The notes beneath the pieces were generated by a model that made no database searches, was not told the origin of the DNA, and worked only from the letters and a program-made list of their open reading frames with translations. Positions 40,001 to 51,369 of a stretch of DNA of 53,362 bases are shown here, piece by piece (position 1 is the stretch's first letter; the number at the start of each line of letters is the position of its first letter). The DNA is from Saccoglossus kowalevskii (lineage: Eukaryota; Hemichordata; Enteropneusta; Harrimaniidae), in the NCBI RefSeq assembly GCF_000003605.2, contig NW_003154749.1:29762-83123 (forward strand). Direction: 5' to 3'. The translations under genes and the position numbers were made by a program.

Positions 40001-42248
40001 GTCCAGACTTATTATAATGAGCTTAGTTATATCTGGTGCATTGCCATTAACACGTGTCCGGACTTATTATAATGAGCTTAGTGATATCTGGTGCATTGCC
40101 ATTAACACGTGTCCGGACTTATTATAATGAGCTTAGTTATATCTGGTGCATTGCATTAACACATGTCCGGACTTATTATAATGAGCTTAGTTATATCTGG
40201 TGCATTGCCATTAACACGTATCCAGACTTATTATAATTTGCTTAGTTATATCTGGTGCATTGCCATTGACACGTGTCCAGACTTATTATAATGAGCTTAG
40301 TTATATCTGGTGCATTACCAATTAACACGTGTCCAGACTTATTATAATGAGCTTAGTTATATCTGGTGCATTGCATAACGCATGTCCAGACTTATTATAA
40401 TAGCTTAGTTATATCTGGTGCATTGCATTAACACGTGTCCAGACTTATTATAATGAGATTAGTTATATCTGGTGCATTGCATTAACGCATGTCCAGACTT
40501 ATTATAATGAGCTTTAGTTATATCTGGTGCATTGCCATTAACACGTGTCCTGACATATTATAATGAGCTTAGTTATATCTGGTGCATTGCCATTAACATG
40601 TGTCCAGACTTATTATAATGAGCTTAGTTATATCTGGTGCATTGCATTAACACGTGTCCAGACATATTATAATGAGCTTAGTTATATCTGGTGCATTGCC
40701 ATTAACACGTGTCCGGACTTATTATAATGAGCTTAGTTATATCTGGTGCATTGCCATTAACACGTGTCCGGACTTATTATAATGAGCTTAGTTATATCTG
40801 GTGCATTGCCATTAACGCATGTCCGGACTTATTATAATGAGCTTAGTTATATCTGGTGCATTGCCATTAACACGTGTCCGGACTTATTATAATGAGCTTA
40901 GTTATATCTGGTGCATTGCCATTAACACGTGTCCAGACTTGTTATAATGAGCTTAGTTATATCTGGTGCATTGCCATTAACACGTGTCCGGACTTATTAT
41001 AATGAGCTTAGTTATATCTGGTGCATTGCCATTAACACGTGTCCGGACTTATTATAATGAGCTTAGTTATATCTGGTGCATTGCCATTGACACGTGTCCA
41101 GACATATTATAATATAGCTTAGTTATATCTGGTGCATTGCCATTAACACGTGTCCGGACTTATTATAATGAGCTTAGTTATATCTGGTGCATTGCATTAA
41201 CACGTGTGCAGACTTATTATAATTAGCTTAGTTATATCTGGTGCATTGCATTAACGCATGTCCAGACTTATTATAATGAGCTTAGTTATATCTGGTGCAT
41301 TGCCATTAACACGTGTCCAGACTTATTATAATGAGCTTAGTTATATCTGGTGCATTGCATTAACGCATGTCCAGACTTATTATAATGAGCTTAGTTATAT
41401 CTGGTGCATTGCATTAACGCATGTCCAGACTTATTATAATAAGCTTAGTTATATCTGGTGCATTGCATTAACACGTGTCCAGACTTATTATAATGAGCTT
41501 AGTTATATCTGGTGCATTGCATTAACGCATGTCCAGACTTATTATAATGAGCTTAGTTATATCTGGTGCATTGCCATTAACACGTGTCCGGACTTATTAT
41601 AATGAGCTTAGTTATATCTGGTGCATTGCCATTGACACGTGTCCAGACTTATTATAATGAGCTTAGTTATATCTGGTGCATTGCATTAACGCATGTCCAG
41701 ACTTATTATAATGAGCTTAGTTATATCTGGTGCATTACCATTAACACGTGTCCAGACTTATTATAATGAGCTTAGTTATATCTGGTGCATTGCATTAACA
41801 CGTGTCCAGACTTATTATAATGAGCTTAGTTATATCTGGTACACTGCCATTAACACATGTCCAGACTTATTATAATGAGCTTAATTATATCTGGTGCACT
41901 GCCATTAACGCATGTCCAGACTTATTATAATGAGCTTAGTTATATCTGGTGCATTGCATTAACACGTGTCCAGACTTATTATAATGAGCTTAGTTATATC
42001 TGGTGCATTGCATTAACACGTGTCCAGACTTATTATAATGAGCTTAGTTATATCTGGTACACTGCCATTAACACATGTCCAGACTTATTATAATGAGCTT
42101 AATTATATCTGGTGCACTGCCATTAACGCATGTCCAGACTTATTATAATGAGCTTAGTTATATCTGGTGCATTGCATTAACACGTGTCCAGACTTATTAT
42201 AATGAGCTTAGTTATATCTGGTGCATTGCCATTAACACGTGTCCAGAC

Positions 42249-42302
42249 TTATTATAATGAGCTTAGTTATATCTGGTGCATTGCATTAACACGTGTCCAG
42301 AC
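42249..42302 (+). repeat. Reference 54-bp monomer (GC form, ACACGTGT tail)
   Basis: This form has lost one C of GCC, giving GCATTAACACG. It sits in a run of five near-identical 54-bp copies, where 54 being divisible by three keeps one plus-strand frame open. That frame reads the 18-residue unit YNELSYIWCIALTRVQTY. The 54-bp form is usually linked to the CCAGAC tail, while the CCGGAC tail is mostly found on 55-bp copies, so the variants travel as haplotypes. Confidence 0.95.
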
Positions 42303-42464
42303 TTATTATAATGAGCTTAGTTATATCTGGTGCATTGCATTAACACGTGTCCAGACTTATTATAATGAGCTTAGTTATATCTGGTGCATTGCATTAACAC
42401 GTGTCCAGACTTATTATAATGAGCTTAGTTATATCTGGTGCATTGCATTAACACGTGTCCAGAC

Positions 42465-42518
42465 TTATTATAATGAGCTTAGTTATATCTGGTGCATTGC
42501 ATTAACGCATGTCCAGAC
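42465..42518 (+). repeat. Reference 54-bp monomer, ACGCATGT subtype
   Basis: In this subtype the palindrome ACACGTGT is replaced by ACGCATGT, destroying the CACGTG core. It is nearly always the 54-bp form with a CCAGAC tail and generally sits next to other 54-bp copies. It is the third position of the 329-bp higher-order unit. Its ATG is also the only true ATG at which some of the array's open frames could start. Confidence 0.92.
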
Positions 42519-43209
42519 TTATTATAATGAGCTTAGTTATATCTGGTGCATTGCCATTAACACGTGTCCAGACTTATTATAATGAGCTTAGTTATATCTG
42601 GTGCATTGCCATTAACACGTGTCCGGACTTATTATAATGAGCTTAGTTATATCTGGTGCATTGCCATTGACACGTGTCCGGACTTATTATAATGAGCTTA
42701 GTTATATCTGGTGCATTGCCATTAACACGTGTCCGGACTTATTATAATGAGCTTAGTTATATCTGGTGCATTGCCATTAACACGTGTCCGGACTTATTAT
42801 AATGAGCTTAGTTATATCTGGTGCATTGCCATTGACACGTGTCCGGACTTATTATAATGAGCTTAGTTATATCTGGTGCATTGCCATTAACACGTGTCCG
42901 GACTTATTATAATGAGCTTAGTTATATCTGGTGCATTGCATTAACGCATGTCCAGACTTATTATAATTTGCTTAGTTATATCTGGTGCATTGCCATTGAC
43001 ACGTGTCCAGACTTATTATAATGAGCTTAGTTATATCTGGTGCATTACCATTAACACGTGTCCAGACTTATTATAATGAGCTTAGTTATATCTGGTGCAT
43101 TGCCATTAACACGTGTCCGGACTTATTATAAAGAGCTTAGTTATATCTGGTGCATTGCCATTAACACGTGTCCGGACTTATTATAATGAACTTAGTTATA
43201 TCTGGTACA

Positions 43210-44690
43210 TTGCCATTGACACGTGTCCAGACATATTATAATATAGCTTAGTTATATCAGGTGCATTGCCATTAACACGTGTCCGGACTTATTATAATGA
43301 GCTTAGTTATATCTGGTGCATTGCATTAACACGTGTCCAGACTTATTATAATGAGCTTAGTTATATCTGGTGCATTGCATTAACGCATGTCCAGACTTAT
43401 TATAATGAGCTTAGTTATATCTGGTGCATTGCATTAACACGTGTCCAGACTTATTATAATGAGCTTAGTTATATCTGGTGCATTGCCTTAACACGTGTCC
43501 AGACATATTATAATATAGCTTAGTTATATCAGGTGCATTGCCATTAACACGTGTCCAGACTTATTATAATGAGCTTAGTTATATCTTGTGCATTGCATTA
43601 ACGCATGTCCAGACTTATTATAATGAGCTTAGTTATATCTGGTGCATTGCATTAACACGTGTCCAGACTTATTATAATGAGCTTAGTTATATCTGGTGCA
43701 TTGCCATTAACGCATGTCCAGACTTAATATAATGAGCTTAGTTATATCTGGTGCATTGCCATTAACACGTGTCCTGACATATTATAATGAGCTTAGTTAT
43801 ATCTGGTGCATTGCCATTAACACGTGTCCAGACTTATTATAATGAGCTTAGTTATATCTGGTGCATTGCATTAACACGTGTCCAGACTTATTATAATGAG
43901 CTTAGTTATATCTTGTGCATTGCATTAACGCATGTCCAGACTTATTATAATGAGCTTAGTTATATCTGGTGCATTGCATTAACACGTGTCCAGACTTATT
44001 ATAATGAGCTTAGTTATATCTGGTGCATTGCCATTAACGCATGTCCAGACTTATTATAATGAGCTTAGTTATATCTGGTGCATTGCCATTAACACGTGTC
44101 CTGACATATTATAATGAGCTTAGTTATATCTGGTGCATTGCCATTAACACGTGTCCAGACTTATTATAATGAGCTTAGTTATATCTGGTGCATTGCATTA
44201 ACACGTGTCCAGACATATTATAATGAGCTTAGTTATATCTGGTGCATTGCCATTAACACGTGTCCGGACTTATTATAATGAGCTTAGTTATATCTGGTGC
44301 ATTGCCATTAACACGTGTCCGGACTTATTATAATGAGCTTAGTTATATCTGGTGCATTGCCATTAACACGTGTCCGGACTTATTATAATGACCTTAGTTA
44401 TATCTGGTGCATTGCCATTAACACGTGTCCAGACATATTATAATGAGCTTAGTTATATCTGGTGCATTGCCATTAACACGTGACCGGACTTATTATAATG
44501 AGCTTAGATATATCTGGTGCATTGCCATTAACACGTGTCCGGACTTATTATAATGAGCTTAGTTATATCTGGTGCATTGCATTAACACGTGTCCAGACAT
44601 ATTATAATGAGCTTAGTTATATCTGGTGCATTTCCATTAACACGTGTCCGGACTTATTATAATGAGCTTAGTTATATCTGGTGCATTGCC
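43210..44690 (+). repeat. Cassette Y, partner at 49990-51197
   Basis: The left part matches at offset 6,780 (43266 with 50046) and the right part at 6,507 (ATGACCTTAG at 44,391 and 50,898). The 273-bp difference resolves as a 327-bp (six-monomer) internal duplication here (TATCTTGTGC near 43,585 and 43,912) minus one 54-bp monomer lost near 43,550. Private changes are ACACGTGACCGG (near 44,480) and TTAGATATATC (near 44,506). Confidence 0.82.
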
Positions 44691-45189
44691 ATTAACACGT
44701 GTCCAGACTTATTATAATGAGCTTAGTTATATCTGGTGCATTGCCATTAACACGTGTCCGGACTTATTATAATGAGCTTAGTTATATCTGGTGCATTGCC
44801 ATTAACACGTGTCCGGACTTATTATAATGAGCTTAGTTATATCTGGTGCATTACCATTAACACGTGTCCGGACTTATTATAATGAGCTTAGTTATATCTG
44901 ATGCATTGCCATTAACACGTGTCCGGACTTATTATAATGAGCTTAGTTATATCTGGTGCATTGCCATTAACACGTGTCCAGACTTATTATAATGAGCTTA
45001 GTTATATCTGGTGCATTGCCATTAACACGTGTCCGGACTTATTATAATGAGCTTAGTTATATCTGGTGCATTGCCATTAACACGTGTGCGGACTTATTAT
45101 AATGAGCTTAGTTATATCTGGTGCATTGCCATTGACACGTGTCCAGACATATTATAATGAGCTTAGTTATATCTGGTGCATTGCATTTA

Positions 45190-46540
45190 CACGTGTGCAG
45201 ACTTATTATAATTAGCTTAGTTATATCTGGTGCATTGCATTAACGCATGTCCAGACTTATTATAATGAGCTTAGTTATATCTGGTGCATTGCCATTAACA
45301 CGTGTCCAGACTTATTATAATGAGCTTAGTTATATCTGGTGCATTGCATTAACGCATGTCCAGACTTATTATAATGAGCTTAGTTATATCTGGTGCATTG
45401 CATTAACGCATGTCCAGACTTATTATAATAAGCTTAGTTATATCTGGTGCATTGCATTAACACGTGTCCAGACTTATTATAATGAGCTTAGTTATATCTG
45501 GTGCATTGCATTAACGCATGTCCAGACTTATTATAATGAGCTTAGTTATATCTGGTGCATTGCCCATTAACACGTGTCCGGACTTATTATAATGAGCTTA
45601 GTTATATCTGGTGCATTGCCATTGACACGTGTCCAGACTTATTATAATGAGCTTAGTTATATCTGGTGCATTGCATTAACGCATGTCCAGACTTATTATA
45701 ATGAGCTTAGTTATATCTGGTGCATTACCATTAACACGTGTCCAGACTTATTATAATGAGCTTAGTTATATCTGGTGCATTGCATTAACACGTGTCCAGA
45801 CTTATTATAATGAGCTTAGTTATATCTGGTGCACTGCCATTAACACATGTCCAGACTTATTATAATGAGCTTAATTATATCTGGTGCACTGCCATTAACG
45901 CATGTCCAGACTTATTATAATGAGCTTAGTTATATCTGGTGCATTGCATTAACACGTGTCCAGACTTATTATAATGAGCTTAGTTATATCTGGTGCATTG
46001 CCATTAACACGTGTCCGGACTTATTATAATGAGCTTAGTTATATCTGGTGCATTGCCATTGACACGTGTCCAGACTTATTATAATGAGCTTAGTTATATC
46101 TGGTGCATTGCATTAACGCATGTCCAGACTTATTATAATGAGCTTAGTTATATCTGGTGCATTACCATTAACACGTGTCCAGACTTATTATAATGAGCTT
46201 AGTTATATCTGGTGCATTGCATTAACACGTGTCCAGACTTATTATAATGAGCTTAGTTATATCTGGTGCACTGCCATTAACACATGTCCAGACTTATTAT
46301 AATGAGCTTAATTATATCTGGTGCACTGCCATTAACGCATGTCCAGACTTATTATAATGAGCTTAGTTATATCTGGTGCATTGCATTAACACGTGTCCAG
46401 ACTTATTATAATGAGCTTAGTTATATCTGGTGCATTGCATTAACACGTGTCCAGACTTATTATAATGAGCTTAGTTATATCTGGTGCACTGCCATTAACA
46501 CATGTCCAGACTTATTATAATGAGCTTAATTATATCTGGT
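45190..46540 (+). repeat. Cassette X, second copy, with an internal 437-bp tandem duplication
   Basis: The left part matches 41200-42090 at offset 3,989, becoming 3,990 after an extra C (TGCCCATTAAC near 45,562) that cuts one open frame short. Within it, 45574-46010 is repeated at 46011-46447, a 437-bp (eight-monomer) tandem duplication with no difference that I noticed, so it is probably very recent. Confidence 0.85.
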
Positions 46541-47990
46541 GCACTGCCATTAACGCATGTCCGGACTTATTATAATGAGCTTAGTTATATCTGGTGCATT
46601 GCCATTAACACGTGTCCGGACTTATTATAATGAGCTTAGTTATATCTGGTGCATTGCCATTAACACGTGTCCAGACTTGTTATAATGAGCTTAGTTATAT
46701 CTGGTGCATTGCCATTAACACGTGTCCGGACTTATTATAATGAGCTTAGTTATATCTGGTGCATTGCCATTAACACGTGTCCGGACTTATTATAATGAGC
46801 TTAGTTATATCTGGTGCATTGCCATTGACACGTGTCCAGACATATTATAATATAGCTTAGTTATATCTGGTGCATTGCCATTAACACGTGTCCGGACTTA
46901 TTATAATGAGCTTAGTTATATCTGGTGCATTGCATTAACACGTGTGCAGACTTATTATAATTAGCTTAGTTATATCTGGTGCATTGCATTAACGCATGTC
47001 CAGACTTATTATAATGAGCTTAGTTATATCTGGTGCATTGCCATTAACACGTGTCCAGACTTATTATAATGAGCTTAGTTATATCTGGTGCATTGCATTA
47101 ACGCATGTCCAGACTTATTATAATGAGCTTAGTTATATCTGGTGCATTGCATTAACGCATGTCCAGACTTATTATAATAAGCTTAGTTATATCTGGTGCA
47201 TTGCATTAACACGTGTCCAGACTTATTATAATGAGCTTAGTTATATCTGGTGCATTGCATTAACGCATGTCCAGACTTATTATAATGAGCTTAGTTATAT
47301 CTGGTACACTGCCATTAACACATGTCCAGACTTATTATAATGAGCTTAATTATATCTGGTGCACTGCCATTAACGCATGTCCAGACTTATTATAATGAGC
47401 TTAGTTATATCTGGTGCATTGCATTAACACGTGTCCAGACTTATTATAATGAGCTTAGTTATATCTGGTGCATTGCCATTAACACGTGTCCAGACTTATT
47501 ATAATGAGCTTAGTTATATCTGGTGCATTGCATTAACACGTGTCCAGACTTATTATAATGAGCTTAGTTATATCTGGTGCATTGCATTAACACGTGTCCA
47601 GACTTATTATAATGAGCTTAGTTATATCTGGTGCATTGCATTAACACGTGTCCAGACTTATTATAATGAGCTTAGTTATATCTGGTGCATTGCATTAACA
47701 CGTGTCCAGACTTATTATAATGAGCTTAGTTATATCTGGTGCATTGCATTAACGCATGTCCAGACTTATTATAATGAGCTTAGTTATATCTGGTGCATTG
47801 CCATTAACACGTGTCCAGACTTATTATAATGAGCTTAGTTATATCTGGTGCATTGCCATTAACACGTGTCCGGACTTATTATAATGAGCTTAGTTATATC
47901 TGGTGCATTGCCATTGACACGTGTCCGGACTTATTATAATGAGCTTAGTTATATCTGGTGCATTGCCATTAACACGTGTCCAGACTTATT
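46540..47990 (+). repeat. Cassette X, third copy, nine monomers shorter
   Basis: It carries ACTTGTTATAATG (46,679), GTGTGCAG/TAATTAGC, ATAAGCTTAG, a single GCACTGCC section, and the run of five ACACGTG 54-bp copies (from about 47,496). Relative to the 40.8-kb copy, 491 bp are missing at about 47,300. Confidence 0.82.
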
Positions 47991-48169
47991 ATAATGAGCT
48001 TAGTTATATCTGGTGCATTGCCATTAACACGTGTCCGGACTTATTATAATGAGCTTAGTTATATCTGGTGCATTGCCATTAACACGTGTCCGGACTTATT
48101 ATAATGAGCTTAGTTATATCTGGTGCATTGCCATTGACACGTGTCCAGACATATTATAATATAGCTTAG

Positions 48170-48650
48170 TTATATCTTGTGCATTGCAATTAACACGTGT
48201 CCGGACTTATTATAATGAGCTTAGTTATATCTGGTGCATTGCATTAACACGTGTGCAGACTTATTATAATTAGCTTAGTTATATCTGGTGCATTGCATTA
48301 ACGCATGTCCAGACTTATTATAATGAGCTTAGTTATATCTGGTGCATTGCCATTAACACGTGTCCAGACTTATTATAATGAGCTTAGTTATATCTGGTGC
48401 ATTGCATTAACGCATGTCCAGACTTATTATAATGAGCTTAGTTATATCTGGTGCATTGCATTAACGCATGTCCAGACTTATTATAATAAGCTTAGTTATA
48501 TCTGGTGCATTGCATTAACACATGTCCAGACTTATTATAATGAGCTTAGTTATATCTGGTGCATTGCATTAACACGTGTCCAGACATATTATAATGAGCT
48601 TAGTTATATCTGGTGCATTGCCATTAACGCATGTCCAGACTTATTATAAT
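48170..48650 (+). repeat. Cassette X, truncated copy
   Basis: This copy begins with the ATATAG marker followed by TATCTTGTGC and GCAATTAACAC, then repeats the GTGTGCAG/TAATTAGC to ATAAGCTTAG part at 1,309 bp from the previous copy. It changes at about 48,560 into central-domain types (ACATATT, ACACATGTCCGG, AATTTGC). It marks a junction between the X mosaic and material resembling 16.3-17.1 kb. Confidence 0.75.
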
Positions 48651-49387
48651 GAGCTTAGTTATATCTGGTGCATTGCCATTAACACATGTCCGGACTTATT
48701 ATAATGAGCTTAGTTATATCTGGTGCATTGCCATTAACACGTATCCAGACTTATTATAATTTGCTTAGTTATATCTGGTGCATTGCCATTGACACGTGTC
48801 CAGACTTATTATAATGAGCTTAGTTATATCTGGTGCATTACCATTAACACGTGTCCAGACTTATTATAATGAGCTTAGTTATATCTGGTGCATTGCCATT
48901 AACACGTGTCCGGACTTATTATAATGAGCTTAGTTATATCTGGTGCATTGCCATTAACACGTGTCCGGACTTATTATAATGAGCTTAGTTATATCTGGTG
49001 CATTGCCATTAACACGTGTCCAGACTTATTATAATGAGCTTAGTTATATCTGGTGCATTGCCATTGACACGTGTCCGGACTTATTATAATGAGCTTAGTT
49101 ATATCTGGTGCATTGCATTAACACGTGTCCGGACTTATTATAATGAGCTTAGTTATATCTGGTGCATTGCCATTAACACGTGTCCGGACTTATTATAATG
49201 AGCTTAGTTATATCTGGTGCATTGCCATTAACACGTGTCCGGACTTATTATAATGAACTTAGTTATATCTGGTGCATTGCCATTAACACGTGTCCGGACT
49301 TACTATAATGAGCTTAGTTATATCTGGTGCATTGCCATTGACACGTGTCCAGACATATTATAATATAGCTTAGTTATATCAGGTGCA

Positions 49388-50045
49388 TTGCCATTGACAC
49401 GTGTCCGGACTTATTATAATGAGCTTAGTTATATCTGGTGCATTGCATTAACACGTGCCCAGACTTATTATAATGAGCTTAGTTATATCTGGTGCATTGC
49501 ATTAACGCATGTCCAGACTTATTATAATGAGCTTAGTTATATCTGGTGCATTGCCATTAACACGTGTCCGGACTTATTATAATGAGCTTAGTTATATCTG
49601 GTGCATTGCCATTAACACGTGTCCGGACTTATTATAATGAACTTAGTTATATCTGGTGCATTGCCATTGACACGTGTCCAGACATATTATAATATAGCTT
49701 AGTTATATCAGGTGCATTGCCATTAACACGTGTCCGGACTTATTATAATGAGCTTAGTTATATCTGGTGCATTGCATTAACACGTGTCCAGACTTATTAT
49801 AATGAGCTTAGTTATATCTGGTGCATTGCATTAACGCATGTCCAGACTTATTATAATGAGCTTAGTGATATCTGGTGCATTGCCATTAACACGTGTCCGG
49901 ATTTATTATAATGAGCTTAGTTATATCTGGTGCATTGCCATTAACACGTGTCCGGACTTATTATAATGAGCTTAGTTATATCTGGTGCATTGCCATTGAC
50001 ACGTGTCCAGACATATTATAATATAGCTTAGTTATATCAGGTGCA
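49388..50045 (+). repeat. Two consecutive 329-bp higher-order units in the right domain
   Basis: Units 49388-49716 and 49717-50045 match the pair at 17643-18300, including ACACGTGCCC in the first and AGTGATATCTGG in the second. They show that the central higher-order unit persists inside the right domain, next to cassette Y. A one-base change, CCGGATTTATT near 49,900, is private. Confidence 0.82.
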
Positions 50046-51197
50046 TTGCCATTAACACGTGTCCGGACTTATTATAATGAGCTTAGTTATATCTGGTGCA
50101 TTGCATTAACACGTGTCCAGACTTATTATAATGAGCTTAGTTATATCTGGTGCATTGCATTAACGCATGTCCAGACTTATTATAATGAGCTTAGTTATAT
50201 CTGGTGCATTGCATTAACACGTGTCCAGACTTATTATAATGAGCTTAGTTATATCTGGTGCATTGCCTTAACACGTGTCCAGACATATTATAATATAGCT
50301 TAGTTATATCAGGTGCATTGCCATTAACACGTGTCCGGACTTATTATAATGAGCTTAGTTATATCTGGTGCATTGCATTAACACGTGTCCAGACTTATTA
50401 TAATTAGCTTAGTTATATCTTGTGCATTGCATTAACGCATGTCCAGACTTATTATAATGAGCTTAGTTATATCTGGTGCATTGCATTAACACGTGTCCAG
50501 ACTTATTATAATGAGCTTAGTTATATCTGGTGCATTGCCATTAACGCATGTCCAGACTTATTATAATGAGCTTAGTTATATCTGGTGCATTGCCATTAAC
50601 ACGTGTCCTGACATATTATAATGAGCTTAGTTATATCTGGTGCATTGCCATTAACACGTGTCCAGACTTATTATAATGAGCTTAGTTATATCTGGTGCAT
50701 TGCATTAACACGTGTCCAGACATATTATAATGAGCTTAGTTATATCTGGTGCATTGCCATTAACACGTGTCCGGACTTATTATAATGAGCTTAGTTATAT
50801 CTGGTGCATTGCCATTAACACGTGTCCGGACTTATTATAATGAGCTTAGTTATATCTGGTGCATTGCCATTAATACGTGTCCGGACTTATTATAATGACC
50901 TTAGTTATATCTGGTGCATTGCCATTAACACGTGTCCAGACATATTATAATGAGCTTAGTTATATCTGGTGCATTGCCATTAACACGTGTCCGGACTTAT
51001 TATAATGAGCTTAGTTATATCTGGTGCATTGCCATTAACACGTGTCCGGACTTATTATAATGAGCTTAGTTATATCTGGTGCATTGCATTAACACGTGTC
51101 CAGACATATTATAATGAGCTTAGTTATATCTGGTGCATTTCCATTAACACGTGTCCGGACTTATTATAATGAGCTTAGTTATATCTGGTGCATTGCC
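49990..51197 (+). repeat. Cassette Y, second copy
   Basis: It matches 43210-44690 but lacks the 327-bp internal duplication and keeps the monomer lost there. It retains GTCCTGAC (near 50,607), ATGACCTTAG (50,898), a private TTAATACGTG (near 50,872) and GCATTTCCATT (near 51,137). Confidence 0.82.
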
Positions 51198-51369
51198 ATT
51201 AACACGTGTCCGGACTTATTATAATGAGCTTAGTTATATCTGGTGCATTGCCATTAACACGTGTCCGGACTTATTATAATGAGCTTAGTTATATCTGGTG
51301 CATTGCCATTAACACGTGTCCGGACTTATTATAATGAGCTTAGTTATATCTGGTGCATTGCCATTAACA

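Larger units (their letters stand above)
3600..40400 (+). repeat. Central array domain, mosaic of 329-bp higher-order units
   Basis: This domain carries most copies of the ATATAG/TATCAGG marker monomer (about 40-45 by eye). The most frequent distance between markers is 329 bp, with other spacings of roughly 219, 272-277, 384, 439, 494, 660 and 823 bp, all whole numbers of monomers. The unit is repeatedly expanded and contracted rather than strictly periodic. Other recurring marker copies are AATTTGCTTAG (about 15), the pair TCTGTTGCATT then ACTCATTATAAT (about 10 in the window), and AGTGATATCTGG (about 8). Confidence 0.75.
40800..42740 (+). repeat. Cassette X, full-length copy
   Basis: The cassette opens with 55-bp CCGGAC copies and a rare ACTTGTTATAATG copy (40,941), then the ATATAG marker leading into TATCTGG, a GTGTGCAG copy with TAATTAGC (near 41,207-41,226), 54-bp copies including ATAAGCTTAG, GCACTGCC/AGCTTAATTATA copies, and a run of five ACACGTG 54-bp copies (about 42,249-42,464). 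The X copy near 46.5-48.0 kb matches at offset 5,738 on the left and 5,247 on the right, so that copy lacks 491 bp (nine monomers). Confidence 0.8.
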
